NCBI GenBank assembly: GCA_003008705.1
Contig: PDUO01000003.1
Coordinates: 1,248,793-1,312,792 of the forward strand
Direction of reading: 5' to 3'
Origin: Pezicula radicicola
Taxonomy: Eukaryota; Ascomycota; Leotiomycetes; Helotiales; Dermateaceae
Length of the DNA: 64,000 nucleotides
Below the pieces are notes generated by a model. It did no database searches and had not been told where the DNA came from. It saw nothing but the letters and a program-made list of their open reading frames with translations. Positions 1 to 12,906 of this stretch are shown piece after piece. Both the position numbers and the translations under genes were made by a program. Numbering within the stretch: position 1 is the first letter of the stretch; each line of letters starts with the position of its first letter.

Positions 1-510
1 GATGCTGCTATTCCGGCAAATACCGAAGTTGCTTCTTATTCGATGGTGCGCAATCTTCCGTTCTTGAAACGTTGTATTGATGAGGGTATGCGTCTTCACT
101 CTACTTCGGCAATCGGACTTCCACGTATAGTAGCTCCAGGTCCTGGTGTCGATTTTGATACTTATGGGAATGGTGAGGAGATTGTTCATTTCCCACCTGG
201 GACTGTACTCTCGGTGCCATCCTATACGATTCATCACCTAGCCGAGATTTGGGGTCCTGATGTCGAAGAATTCAAACCTGATCGTTGGCTTTGTCTTAAC
301 GAGAGACAGAAGACAGCTTTCAATCCATTCAGTTATGGACCTAGGGCTTGCGTTGGACAGAATGTAGCGATTATGGAATTACAGCTTATTATTGGGACCG
401 TGTTTCGGAGGTATGATTTCGAGCTTTACCAGCCTGTTTTGGAGAGTCATGAGGGCTTTTCTAAGAAACCTAAGGAGTGCTTTGCGGGGATTAGGAGGAG
501 GGGTATTTAG
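1..510 (+). CDS. Cytochrome P450, C-terminal part (5' truncated by window edge)
   Basis: The frame is open from base 1 to the TAG at 508-510 and gives 169 visible residues, so the gene begins left of the window. Three P450 landmarks occur in the correct order: a helix-K ExxR (EGMR near codon 23), an FKPDRW segment (PERF-like region), and the haem-binding loop FSYGPRACVG at 328-357, whose cysteine codon at 349-351 would be the axial haem ligand. The protein is expected to be an ER-membrane haem monooxygenase; the N-terminal anchor is not visible. The substrate cannot be deduced, and many fungal P450s of this kind belong to secondary metabolism or detoxification. The family call is secure and the role is unknown. 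The gene is convergent with the mutase gene downstream. Confidence 0.93.
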   Translation, partial: DAAIPANTEVASYSMVRNLPFLKRCIDEGMRLHSTSAIGLPRIVAPGPGVDFDTYGNGEEIVHFPPGTVLSVPSYTIHHLAEIWGPDVEEFKPDRWLCLNERQKTAFNPFSYGPRACVGQNVAIMELQLIIGTVFRRYDFELYQPVLESHEGFSKKPKECFAGIRRRGI

Positions 511-949
511 ATTGATAAGTGCGTATATATTTGCTTCGAAATGAATGACAGGAGTGACAAGACACTTGGAGAGAACGAGACTTATCACGAGTGACTGATG
601 CCGATTCACTAGCGACGTGACTTGACTGCAGCAAGTTGATATCAGGATTGTGATTTGTATCAAAAATCTGTTGTTTGAAACAAATGCATTCTATTTTCTA
701 TGCCTGCATGAAAGCTACCGCCGAATTGAAGAACCCCATATCCCCGCAACATGACTTTATGATTTTATCTATCATTGATGCATTCCCTTTCATATCTCAT
801 CTCATTTGAAGAACATAAAGTCTAAGCATCTCAGCAAACCAGCAAAACCCAGGCTCGGTTATATCATGCAAGAAAACGCTTAAGAGCAGCAAGAACAGCA
901 GACTAAATCAGACCTTCTCTGGGTCCGATTGAGATACAATAAAGCTTCT
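511..949. other. Intergenic, convergent 3' ends
   Basis: This stretch separates the stop codons of the P450 and the mutase. I see no coding or RNA signal. It should hold the 3' UTRs and polyadenylation sites of both genes. Confidence 0.6.
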
Positions 950-2876
<1,927 letters not shown>

Positions 2877-5655
2877 ATTGAAGAATTGCGGGGTGTTGAC
2901 TTGGGTAGAAAGTTGGAGTACTCGCTCACAAAGAAGGGGAATTGAAGCAGAGATGGGTTGGGTTTGGAGTGTAGAGAGAGAGAGAAATGCTCTGCGATGG
3001 AGGAAGTGGACAACAAAGAGGCCTCTGTTGTGTGTGCATGGAGGAGGGGGGTGCGTTGGTAAATAAGGAGGGCAGATCAACTTGGAGGGGGAAATAATTT
3101 TAGACAGGGGCAAACACGCGGCGGTCAACAGAGAGAGAGAGGTGTGGTGGGTCTGGCAGGTCTGGCATCGGTACTCCAAACCTAATTAATCTAGCAAGCC
3201 TCAAGCTTAATTACAGTACAGTACCGTACAGCACACTACTACAGAGATACACTAGGGTAGGGGACTGCTTTCTGCGAACCCTTATCGTTTTTATTAATAT
3301 GCTTTCTACTTGATATCAAATTCAAATTCAAATTCAAATTCAAATTCATAGTGAACGACCTTTCCTTTTCCTTTTTTTCTTTCTGTTCAGGTCCAGCGTT
3401 TGCAGTAGTCCAGTTGACGGCTAACATCTCATATTCACTCAATTTGGACTGGATAGATGAATGGTACCCGAGGAACATGAACATGGCTACCAAAGTCTTA
3501 TCTATTGGACGAGGCGACAACCGCGGCGGATGACATGAACAGATTTGGATGACTTGAATTTAAGATTGCATACTTTCGGGCTTTTTTCTCCAACGGAAGC
3601 TTACTCGATAGAGACATACGTATTCTCGCGGGGCGTGGCGTACTTTTGTCCTATTCCTAAGTACGACTACTTTACGAGTCTACACGCCACAGCGCCTCAA
3701 GATTCAAACATAGAACATCAAACACGAGGATTTCTCGAAACTCGCAAGGCTGAGTCGTGTTTTCTCAACCCTAAGCAGCGCCTGCCTCGTGTCATCATCT
3801 AGCACCTTGCGTTTTGAGTATATTTTGACGACACCAGACTACTGCCGGTAGAACCTTCAACTTTTTTGCCCTACCGGTACAAACTCCATTGTCTCCATCA
3901 GCCAAAATCCAAGATACTACTGTAGTTTACTAGTCTTGCTAGCCTGCTACCTACTGCTTCGGTAAATGATATGACCCCACACAGCAAATTGCCCATGGAG
4001 AGATATAATTTTGCGGAAGATGATCATATCGAGTTGACCAATGCCTTGGGGTCCCTTAAATACAGAGCTGCACGTCTCCTATCTCTTACAAGCAGCGTCC
4101 CTCATGTCGTAATTGTGTGCAACCTGTATGCCATTACCCCTTTACTCCTCATTCCCCTGGCGATTGTCGAAGGAGCCCCGAGATAGTCACGATGATAGAT
4201 ATCGAATTGCATAAGGATCTTCAGAATGGTTCATACACACCTCAGCATAAAAGCGCTATCGACAGGGATTTATATCCAGTGGAGCCTCATCCGAAGTCAC
4301 TCGAGTCAACCGCGCTCCTCTCGGATATCAGATGCTCACAAGAGAAGCATCCCCTGAATTAAAAAAGAGGGAGTCGTAAAAGTCCAGGCCAGTTGATGCT
4401 ACTGTAGAGTATAGAACTACCCAATAAGGTTGCTATAGTAGTGGTATGATGTACAGTACAATAATAAATATGTTGTTTCCGAATGATAAGGAACAGTGGT
4501 AAAAAAGAATAAAAGAATGTTCTATGGCGGGGGGTTGTGGAACAGTGTGTGGTCAGTGGTCAGCGCAGAGAGAGAGAAAGAGGCGAGGGAGGGACAGCCT
4601 TCTCGGCCGTCTCCTTGGGGCCGAAGCCAAGGAACCTTCAGAAGTTCAGAGTTCGTGGGCCGGCAAACATGCTCATGCCGCATGCCTCAAGGCTCATGGC
4701 CGCTGGCACCCGCCGTTGCCCCCCACTACTCTCAGTATCATAGGCTGTTGAGAGATTAACCAGACGTGAAACAGATCTGCAATCGAGGGTGCTGGCAGAG
4801 AGATGTTGATCGGTCCACTGGACGGATGCCATTAGAAACAAGCTTCATCAATGCCAAAAATGTCCAGTGCACGATGATGACATAGAAAGATACCAGACGA
4901 TAAACGATTATTTGTGCGGAAGGACGGCAGTGGTTAGGGAATAGAGCAGATCCTGTGTGTTGAAAGAGGCACGAGCTGCACTAACTTTCTGCGATTAATT
5001 GTGAAGGGACACAAAATAAATGGCGTCGTCAACCAGAAGCATTCTGCCAGACTGACAGACGCGTTAAGGGCAAGGATATAAATAGATGGATCATGATAAT
5101 TAGGGCTGCAAATAATTTGGAGGGCTCGGAGACTGGTGGAGGAGGTGAGGGGGTGTCGGGTCACACTGGGGGTCCAGGGACTTCAGGCAAGAATGTTAAC
5201 AATTTAACGGGGCGGAAGTGGTGGAAGACCCCTGTAGAAAGGGTAGAATCGCAGTGGATACTAGGAAGGATACAGGATAGGGGGGGCTTACAGGGCGGCC
5301 AATTTCACACTAACAGGCCGCGCTAGTTACTGATTGCGCGGTGCCACTTTACAGTTTACCACTTGGCTCTTCCACTTCATCAACACCTCTGTCCCCAGCT
5401 CAGACACCCTCCGAAATCTTTTCTTCTGCATCTCGACTTCCATCCCCATTTCCCATTGCTGGTTTCTTTCTTTTCACTGCATTGGCGCAGACGAACAAGA
5501 CGATATACAGCTCTTGGAACTCCAGTCGTGATCTCTTTTCCTCCAGGCGCGACCCCTGATCCATCGCAGTCGCGACTTGTCACTACTTCTCTTCACGATC
5601 CTTACCCTTACCCTTACTCTTATCTCAATACCCTCCCTTCATTCCGGTCGCAACA
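2877..5655. other. Intergenic region between mutase and transporter (divergent promoters)
   Basis: About 2.8 kb holds the promoters of the mutase (leftward) and the transporter (rightward). Visible items are a six-base AATTCA microsatellite at about 3317-3350, repeated GTACAGTAC-like palindromes (about 3216-3232 and 4450-4460), and a pyrimidine-rich leader upstream of 5656. Short ORFs at 3971-4186 and 4117-4362 have no recognisable family, codon pattern or splice context, so I do not call them genes. Confidence 0.5.
3317..3350. repeat. Hexanucleotide microsatellite (AATTCA)n
   Basis: Five or so perfect copies of a six-base unit lie about 440 bp upstream of the mutase start. On the minus strand the tract would read as alternating Asn-Leu, an artefact of the repeat. 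Confidence 0.85.
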
Positions 5656-7097
5656 ATGGGAGCCGATGAAAAGGTCCGCGTCTCTGGAGAGGGAATCCGC
5701 TCTCCAGATGCTCCGATTCTGCCAACGGTCAACCCTCTGTCCGAGAAGCCAGAGCCCGCAAAGGCAGCCCTCCACCCAGCCGCATATGTTATGTGAGTAA
5801 TACGAGCAGCTCAAGTCGCAATTCAGCATACGAGAGAGAATAAAGGCTGACCCAATCTACAACACAGTGTATGGATCTCATTGAGCTCAAGTGTCATTCT
5901 CTTCAACAAATGGATCTTATCTACCCTCGGGTTTCGTATGTCGAAACAACAGCCTCGAACAACCCAGCGCATTGGCTAATAATCTTCAGACTACCCTGTT
6001 CTCCTCACATCATGGCATCTTGGTTTCGCAACCCTCATGACCCAAATTCTTGCCCGCACAACAAAGCTTCTTGATGGCCGCAAGACGGTCAAGATGACTG
6101 GCCGCGTATACCTCCGTGCAATTGTACCAATTGGTCTATTCTTTAGTTTGAGTTTGATCTGCGGAAACTTGACATATCTCTACTTGAGTGTATCATTTAT
6201 TCAAATGCTCAAGGTACAGACAGCCGGGATTACATATGCCAGGACAACAGCTAACAAGCAATCTGCAGGCTACTACACCAGTTGCTGTTCTACTTGCCAG
6301 CTGGGCGCTCGGCGAGTCCGAACCTAACATGAAGAAGCTCTTCAACGTTTCATTCATTGTTGTCGGAGTTGTCATGGCATCTTTCGGAGAGATTGATTTC
6401 GTCTTGATTGGTTTCATCTACCAGGTTGGAGGAATCGCCTTTGAGGCTGTTAGACTTGTCTTGGTTGGAAAACTCCTCAGCTCAGCCGAGTACAAGATGG
6501 ACCCTCTCGTCTCATTGTACTACTTCGCCCCAATCTGCGCCATCATGAACTTCGTCGTAGCTCTCTTCTGGGAGATTCCTAAAGTCACCATGACACAGGT
6601 ATACGCAGTTGGTCTCTGGACTTTCCTTGCCAACGCTATGGTCGCATTCTTGTTAAACGTCTCAGTTGTTTTCTTGGTAAGCTGCTTCTACAACCATTTG
6701 CAGGATACCCGCTAATGATGATTTCCAGATTGGCAAGACCTCTTCCCTCGTCCTTACTCTCTGTGGTGTCCTGAAGGATATTCTCCTTGTCGCTGCCTCC
6801 ATGATTATCTGGGGTACTGTTGTTACTGGTCTTCAATTCTTCGGTTACAGCATTGCCCTCGCTGGTCTTGTCTACTACAAGCTTGGCGCGGAGCAGCTTA
6901 AGGGATACTTTGCTGAGGGTGGACGACAATGGGCCGATTTTGGCGCACGTCGCCCAGTTCTCCGCAAGCTCATTGTTCTCGTTTCTGTCGTCTTGACCAT
7001 TTTCGTTCTCCTTGGTGGCTTGGCACCAACATACGCCCCCGAATACGACCCAAAAACCTACCTCAACGCCGCCAAGAACGCTGTTGGAAGCGCATAA
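5656..7097 (+). CDS. Triose-phosphate/nucleotide-sugar transporter family protein (DMT superfamily)
   Basis: Polytopic membrane transporter of the TPT/DUF250 group, expected in the Golgi or ER membrane; related proteins exchange nucleotide sugars or phosphorylated sugars, but the substrate is not predictable here. Exons are 5656-5792, 5868-5935, 5990-6213, 6269-6676 and 6729-7097, giving 401 aa. All four introns are 54-75 nt with GT..AG ends and every junction keeps the frame. The hydrophilic N-terminus (residues 1-42) is followed by about ten hydrophobic segments, including the family-typical ILFNKWIL, a SFIQMLKATTPV stretch around residues 138-149, and GKTSSLVLTLCGVLKDILL around residue 281 (the conserved lysine-containing loop near the last helices). 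The start follows a CT-rich leader. An AATAAA lies just past the stop at 7111-7116. Confidence 0.88.
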
Positions 7098-7110
7098 AAG
7101 TTTTACTGTA

Positions 7111-7116
7111 AATAAA
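7111..7116 (+). terminator. Candidate polyadenylation signal of the transporter gene
   Basis: A perfect AATAAA lies 14 bases after the TAA stop. Fungal 3'-end signals are degenerate, so this is supportive only. Confidence 0.35.
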
Positions 7117-8050
7117 GCGTATACGGAAGTTGCAGAAGCGGACTTTTCGACCTCTGCGATGGTACGGGAGTTGGGGAGATTTATGAAATATGTGTTTGTA
7201 ATCCTGGCTACAAAAAGTAAATCCGGGTAATGCGGTAGCGAATAAGGGGGCTACACTTTTGCAGCATACGACACACGAACTTCGATTCCTTCTCTTTTGT
7301 TTGCAACCATTGAGCACAATGTGGCTATCATAGAACGCTGGGAACCATGGGGCATGTATAGAATAAAGGCGCAGGAGCACCTTATGTTGGCTTTTCGATA
7401 CCTTCTGAAATTAGACATGAAAATGAAAAAAAGTACAATAAAAACCAGAACATACGAGTTTCTATTGTAGTGACATTTTGTCAAATTGTGAGGCGAACTG
7501 AACATTCGCAATTGAAATACATTAACTCTCATCAGCTAGTTGTGGGAGTACATAGAGAGTGTAAATTTGTATGATGTATGTAAAACAAAGCCTAAAATCT
7601 AAGCGTGCTTTACTGACGTATCTGCAGGTATCATCTTTACGAATGATTACTTCATATGCACTCCCACCACAATCAAGTTTTATGTGCGCTCTATGTTCCC
7701 TTAGGATTAGGATTAGCAAAAGCGAAGTCGAGAAAGGAACTTATGTCTCGACCTTAGGTAAACGATCTTCGATAACACTCTTTCAAGAATCTGTTGCATC
7801 GGCTAAGAACAGCTCCAATACCTCAATGGTAAATGTCTGTTCCTTAGTCCCATAATAGCTCCCGTAGACATCCTGTAGTGCTGTTGACTCCACAGTCCCA
7901 GGCTACGTGACACGCTACTCTACTAATCAATAACGCTTGTCAACATATCCACCACAAGAAACAAGAAACTGTTTGATGGTAAGAAGAGGGAGACTATTAT
8001 CTGCTAGAGAATTGGGGTTGTTAGATAGGGGGAAGTAGGGTAAGAAGGAA

Positions 8051-8075
8051 GGTAGGTAGGTAGGTAGGTAGGTAG
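8051..8075. repeat. (GGTA)n microsatellite inside a G-rich tract
   Basis: About six copies of GGTA, with a second shorter run at about 8223-8238. Both lie within a 260-bp segment in which guanine runs are almost confined to the plus strand. Confidence 0.85.
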
Positions 8076-8448
8076 TTTAATGGAGTTGGGGGTGGTTTAA
8101 GAGGGTAGGAGATAGAAGGGGAAAGGGGTGGGGATTGTGTTGGGTTTGGGGTGGTATATGGGGGATTTGGTTGTGTTTTTCGGATGGGGGAGGTGGCGCG
8201 GGGTTGGGAAGGATGGGAGGTGAGGTAGGTAGGTAGGTTAAGAGGATAATAATAGTGTTGTTAAGTAGAAGGCGTATAGTAATATATACTTTTCCTTTGT
8301 AGCTATTAGCGTTCTACCGCACTGCTCTTAGCGTTGCCATTTTAAGCCTTTTTTTTTATAAAAAAATATGTAGGGCTTATAGAATTATATACCTTATCTT
8401 TCCCTCTTTTCTGGCTAGTGTACGGAGTTATCTTAGTAATTTAAAGGT

Positions 8449-8544
8449 AATCTACTTGATTTGGGTAACTCATTTGATTTAAATAGCTGACTTGTTTTCG
8501 ACTTAAGTACCTTTCTTAATTTAGGTAACTCGGTTAATTTAGAT
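8449..8544 (+). repeat. Tandem array of dispersed 18-bp unit, locus 1
   Basis: Five adjacent degenerate units can be read: 8449-8466, 8467-8484, 8485-8508 (24-bp variant), 8509-8526 and 8527-8544. The typical unit is AACTCATTTGATTTAAAT. The same unit recurs at 9903-9953, 34389-34535, 39874-39891, 48247-48264 and 56807-56824. Confidence 0.75.
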
Positions 8545-9902
8545 ACCTAACAGAGCATACTTAACATTAAGCGAGCTATCGCCTAATAGCATGTAGACAG
8601 AAGTCTTAATAAGTTGCAGTTGTTGACTTAGTCTGCGTTACTAGACTCGAGAACACTCCTGGTCGACTAGTCATCTTTGAATTAGTTAATTATTAAATTC
8701 TTGAACAGGTCTATATTTGAGATGTAAATAAGACAAGTGGAGGCTATTTGAAATTGTGTATCGCATCCTATTACTCATTGGACTTTGTGCTTCTGTCTTG
8801 TCTTGTCTTTTCTTACTAGGCAAGTTGTTTAATGATAAGTGTACACTTTGATTACTAGCGTTCTTGGAGACCTCTTTGTGACTACCACCTATTTTTAAAC
8901 TGTTTAGGGTTCCCTTAAAACTACGTTGGGTATATGTGAAGTCTAAAGGTATATAAATAAAAATAATATTAACCTCGTTATAGAGTTCTAAAGTTGCGTT
9001 TCGAGATCTATAAATAGTAGTAAGAAGAGCTGGTGTTGTTGGAATTTCACAAGTTATGTTAGTTAATAGTTGACTTAAAGGCGTAGTGGTGTTAGGAGAT
9101 ATTACAGGTTGTATATGTTTGTAATTTGCTTCTTTTTGTTTAGAGGTGTTGGGTCACGTGTGCACTAGTACTAGCCTGCTACTACTAGAGCTTCTCTTCT
9201 TGCTCTTTCTCTCTCTTCTTCTTCTTCTTCTTCTTAGACGAAGCCATACACCATAGAAGATCCCAATTGAAGTCTATTTGATTGTTATCTTCTTCGTACG
9301 TGAGCTCTGACAAGAAGCTAGTTCCCTATCTAGATAACCTTTAATAGATGATAGGGTTAAGAGATGTAAGGGATTTTAGAAAGAAGTGATATTAGGTAGA
9401 TAGATACTGTAAAGAGGATTTGCAAGTATTTTAGATAATTATTAATAGGCTTTGGATTTTCCTTCTCTGTTTGCTATTTAGTTTTCTTTACCATCCCGTT
9501 TATACCCTTTGTTATCAGCCTTGTTCTCGCTTTAGAAGACTCAATATTCTTAACGGCTGTTGAAATATCTTTCAATCTCTCTATATCTACTTATTCACTG
9601 AATCCTTAATGTCCTGCATCTTTTTGTGATATCTTTGCTGAAAGAAATTAGAGAAGGGCGTGGGTATGATTAGGAATTTTATTGTTAATGGTGTGTTTAT
9701 AAGATAAGTCCCGACTTCTTCAGTTCTTGCCCCATTATCAGTAATTTTCTGTTCTTACCTATTCATGACTACGCTTGTACAGAACCACACAGAAAGTGTC
9801 TTTGATAACAGGTCTTATTTGAAAGATGGAGTGAAGTTGCATGAGTTGTGGAGTTAGATGCGGTTACTTGATAGAGATAGGACTTTCAACATAACACCGT
9901 TT

Positions 9903-9953
9903 ACTCGAAGTGAGTTACCCACATTGTAAGCGAGCTACTCAAATCAAAGTACT
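9903..9953 (-). repeat. Dispersed 18-bp unit, locus 2 (inverted)
   Basis: Read on the minus strand this is AGTACTTTGATTTGAGT, then a 20-bp variant beginning AGCTCGCTTACA, then AACTCACTTCGAGT. It is the same family as locus 1 in the opposite orientation. Confidence 0.6.
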
Positions 9954-9955
9954 TG

Positions 9956-10275
9956 CTAGCTTATTCCTCCCTTCTGAGAGTAGCCAGGCCGTGATGGACC
10001 GAGAAGTTCTCGTAATGTAAGTACGGTAGCATACCAGCTAAGTACCTTGAACTCTGATGCTCTGCAGCGAGCCTCAGCCAAAGGAAGGAGGTAAAAGTCG
10101 ATCTTCTGATGGCAATCTTCCTTCTTGGAAACTACGTTGAATATGGCATGTGTGTTGTCCTTTCCAAGGAATATTATGGCCATAGTTTTATGCTCTGGTG
10201 TAGATGACTGAGCAAATGGACTGGAAGCAAAGGCCTGGATTACTTCCTTGTAGTAGAATAAGGCGATAAATGGTA
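9956..10275 (-). pseudogene. Possible gene fragment or unrecognised exon
   Basis: A minus-strand frame is open for 106 codons down from 10275. It begins directly after a good acceptor (TTACAG, ending at 10276) and contains a possible donor (AAG|GTACTT) at 10046, so an exon 10046-10275 of about 76 codons is plausible. The encoded stretch looks protein-like (for example FLGKDNTHAIFNVVSKKED) but I do not recognise the family. No convincing upstream or downstream exon was found in the AT-rich flanks. It may be a relic of a degraded gene or repeat, or a small real gene whose other exons I missed. Confidence 0.3.
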
Positions 10276-10879
10276 CTGTAATAGGGAATTTAGAGCTGTT
10301 AAGTCTTTAGTTCTTGGGCGGTCATCGTTCTAAACCTTCCTAGTTATATCTTTTCTGAAAGCCAGCCAAAGTCGTTAGTATTTCCTTTTCTGAAGCTCTA
10401 CTCATATGTAGCCGAGTCAATTAGATACTCTAGCTGTTGATCGCTAAAAGAATAAAAATAATTTGGTAGAGTCCCCAATATCGATTGCTATGGCATTTCG
10501 CCGACTCCGAGAACATAAGTTGGTGCATTGGCAAGGGCCTCTTAGACCTCGGGGGGGGTTCATTGTATCACTTGATGCTCGAATCTTGCTAAACGCGAAT
10601 CTTTCATTGGAAGAGGACTGTGATGCAAGACTACCACCATTCTCCCATCCTTCACATCCTCTTGATGTTGCAATATGGTGACTTCGCGGATGTGATAGTA
10701 TAGAGGTGCTGAACAAGACTTCACGGAAGCGCAACTAATTCACGATCCAAAGCCAGATTTGTACAAATTCGAGAACGTGTGGGTTTTTTTGTTTAGCATT
10801 CCTGGCTCGTAATTTCACTAGCTCCATGCCATGTTAACCCCCCAGATCCCGACCCGATAGCAGCAGACAGAAGAATTGT
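10276..10879. other. Unassigned sequence between gene fragment and eL27
   Basis: Short ORFs exist on both strands (plus 10490-10681, minus 10444-10734) with no family resemblance. A run of seven or more G at about 10551 interrupts the region. No RNA gene seen. The right end should contain the eL27 3' UTR. Confidence 0.4.
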
Positions 10880-11557
10880 TCAAAATCCTACAAAACCATG
10901 TTAGCAAAATATATCCCGCGACTCCAGACCGCCGGGCAAGCGTGTGAGAACATACTAAGAGGGGTGAAGAACCATCTGTTCTTTCCCGAGGTGTATCTCT
11001 CCTCCAATGCCTTCTTCACGGTCTTCTTTGCCTCCTCTCGCTGGGAAACCTCCTTAAAGGTGTCTGCGGTAACAACTCCCTTCAATCCCTCCAACTCAAG
11101 TGTGTAACGTGTTGGCATCAAGTGGTTGTAGTTGATGACCTTGATGAATGGCTTGACCTTGCTACGCTTGGTCTGCTTGGCCTTGGACATACGGCGGGTG
11201 ATTTGCGATGGGTAGCGCTCGATACCGGCAACCAATGCGTGTGGGTATGGGTGGGACTTGCTTCCAGTGTCTTGAGGTTGAATGATCACGACCTGCAATT
11301 TTCCCTCCGTCAGCATTCATTCCACTATTGCTTCGCCCAATTTCTTGCAAATTATGCGCCCTTCGCTGTCCCATATCAAGTCGTCGGTCGAGAGCGGTCG
11401 TGTGAGGGGGGATTTAAGGAGTGTTCACCTTCTTTCCGGCATATCTGCCTCTGGTGATGATGGCAACACGGCCGACCTTGAGGACTGCAATTTGGGAATG
11501 TCAGCAATTCCATACAATTGTATTGACTATGGTTTTGGGCATCAACTAACACTTCAT
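10880..11557 (-). CDS. rpl27: 60S ribosomal protein L27 (eL27)
   Basis: Component of the cytosolic large ribosomal subunit. Minus-strand exons are 11551-11557, 11429-11484, 10956-11292 and 10880-10887, giving 135 aa, the normal length for eL27. The N-terminus [20 protein letters not shown] forms the KOW-type start. The middle carries [20 protein letters not shown] and [16 protein letters not shown], and the end is [10 protein letters not shown]. The split is typical for ribosomal protein genes: a 7-nt first exon and an 8-nt last exon that supplies only part of Arg, then Phe and stop. Both tiny exons were accepted because they restore the universally conserved ends of the family. A TCACGTGA box lies about 100 bp upstream and a MITE about 260 bp upstream. 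Confidence 0.95.
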
Positions 11558-11652
11558 GGCGACTGTCGTGGGGTTGGCGATTCGTTTGTCGTGTGTTGAA
11601 ATTGGAGCCGCGATACTGAATATTTTCAGTGCGATGAGGCCTCGCTTGTGGG

Positions 11653-11660
11653 TCACGTGA
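11653..11660. promoter_or_regulatory. TCACGTGA E-box in the eL27 promoter
   Basis: A perfect eight-base palindrome 96 bp before the eL27 start codon. Cbf1-type bHLH factors bind CACGTG, and such boxes occur in fungal ribosomal protein promoters. Function here is inferred from motif and position only. Confidence 0.4.
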
Positions 11661-11728
11661 ACAAAGGCGATCGTTAGCCTCCGATAAGTTTTTCCGATGC
11701 CGTCTTGGTGATACAACCTCGAGACGAC

Positions 11729-11762
11729 ATCTGCATCAGCATCTGCATCAGCATCCGCATCA
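11729..11762. repeat. CATCAG/CATCTG hexamer repeat
   Basis: Several imperfect six-base units (CATCTG, CATCAG, CATCCG) in tandem upstream of eL27, just left of the MITE. Confidence 0.7.
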
Positions 11763-11819
11763 ACTCTTCACTTCTCTCTTTGATTGAAGATTTGAAGACC
11801 TGGAATCAGGCTAGACAGC

Positions 11820-11967
11820 TACTTCGTACTGGCCCGAATAATTGTAAAATTATCTGAGTGTAACTAGCTAGATATAGCAAAAAATGGGACTTCCTCGTCC
11901 GAGTGATTGGTTAATTACCCTTGATGCTCTCAGATAGTTTTACAATTATTCGGGCCAGTACGAAGTA
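11820..11967. mobile_element. MITE with 37-38 bp terminal inverted repeats and TA target duplication
   Basis: The left arm (11821-11858) begins ACTTCGTACTGGCCC and the right arm (11929-11966) ends GGGCCAGTACGAAGT. Reverse-complementing one onto the other gives 38 bases with a single mismatch. TA dinucleotides bound both ends, as expected for Tc1/mariner-type (including pogo/Fot1) insertions. The whole element is 148 bp, has a ~70-bp AT-rich core and no ORF, so it would need a transposase supplied in trans. The near-identity of the arms suggests a recent insertion. It lies in the upstream region of eL27. Confidence 0.85.
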
Positions 11968-12493
11968 TGTTGTTTACCTGTAATCAAACCGAATCAATGA
12001 ATGGAATTACCAAAATAAATGTGCAAGTCAACGCCAACTAACTGCATCGATTGAGCTTTCCATCCATCATTCCCTTCTGCTTTATCCTCGTAGGAAAGTA
12101 AGAAAGTAACAAGCTATGCTGTGTGTGCATCCTGCTGTCATGACAGGAGGTTCTTTGTGAACTTCGAAAACTTCAAAATCACAACTAAGAAGAGCCGCAT
12201 CAAGGAGGCTCAACATCTGAAACATGTTCAGCCATTTTTCACGCGCAAAATGCTCGGCAGTATCCGAGCCCTTCAAAAGCTAGTCCGTAACGCCAGTGTT
12301 CAAACTGTAAGGAGGTGGTGCGCACGGAGTTTTCAGCCATCCCAAGAACTGGAAGAACCATTCAATGGGCCTGATAGTTTCAATCAGTCAACTTGGCAGC
12401 TACTTTATCCAATGACCAGATTTATGTGATACGAGTACCATACTCTTTGGTCAGTGTGTTACGGTATGTCCTTAGCTGCTCCGCCACCAACCT

Positions 12494-12690
12494 GTGTTTC
12501 TTCCTGATCTCAACTTGATCGACCCCAGGAACTTGCGAATTTCTTGGACTAGATGCACATCTTGACGATCCCCAATGTTGCCAATCCAGCTAGTTGTGGT
12601 GGACGGAGGGAATCTGCTAGATTCGGAGATTTGTTTCAATTGCGCGACCACGTCGTAAGTAGTGGCTACTACCTTTTGGGAGTATTAAAA
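12494..12690 (-). pseudogene. Possible gene relic, segment A
   Basis: A minus-strand frame without ATG stays open for about 60 codons between two stops and reads as ordinary protein (…STTTSWIGNIGDRQD…, then VHLVQEIRKFLGS). I do not recognise the family. Its codon pattern looks coding, but no start, splice partner or domain can be assigned. It could be an exon of the same relic as segment B. Confidence 0.25.
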
Positions 12691-12906
12691 TTCATGCTCA
12701 TTACTCTCTAGCAAGCGTACATCTCCATGATGCCTAGGTGCATTGTTGGACTTAGCAATTGTTGGCTTCGAGGCGCACCTCGTACTGCACCACGCTTCAC
12801 TACCCTTCTACTCATTCGAGAGACCTCAGTATTCGTTGATCAAATAAACATTGCAGAAGCATTCGGGAAGCATATGATCCGCAAAACGACAAGAAGCTTG
12901 TCAGTT

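Larger units (their letters stand above)
7117..9955. other. Gene-free region: 3' flank, G-rich tract, AT-rich RIP-like sequence
   Basis: No supported gene. From 7117 to about 7970 is ordinary 3' flank. From about 7980 to 8240 the plus strand is strongly G-rich with many GGG/GGGG runs and GGTA repeats. From about 8270 to 9950 the sequence is AT-rich and stop-dense in all frames, with 18-bp repeat units (8449-8544 and about 9903-9953) and a CTT microsatellite near 9208-9236. Such composition in filamentous fungi often marks RIP-degraded repeats; no transposon protein can be read. Confidence 0.55.

Noticed and set aside
3971..4362. Two overlapping ORFs in the mutase-transporter intergenic region
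   Set aside because: Short, no splice or family support, and flanked by repeat-rich promoter sequence.
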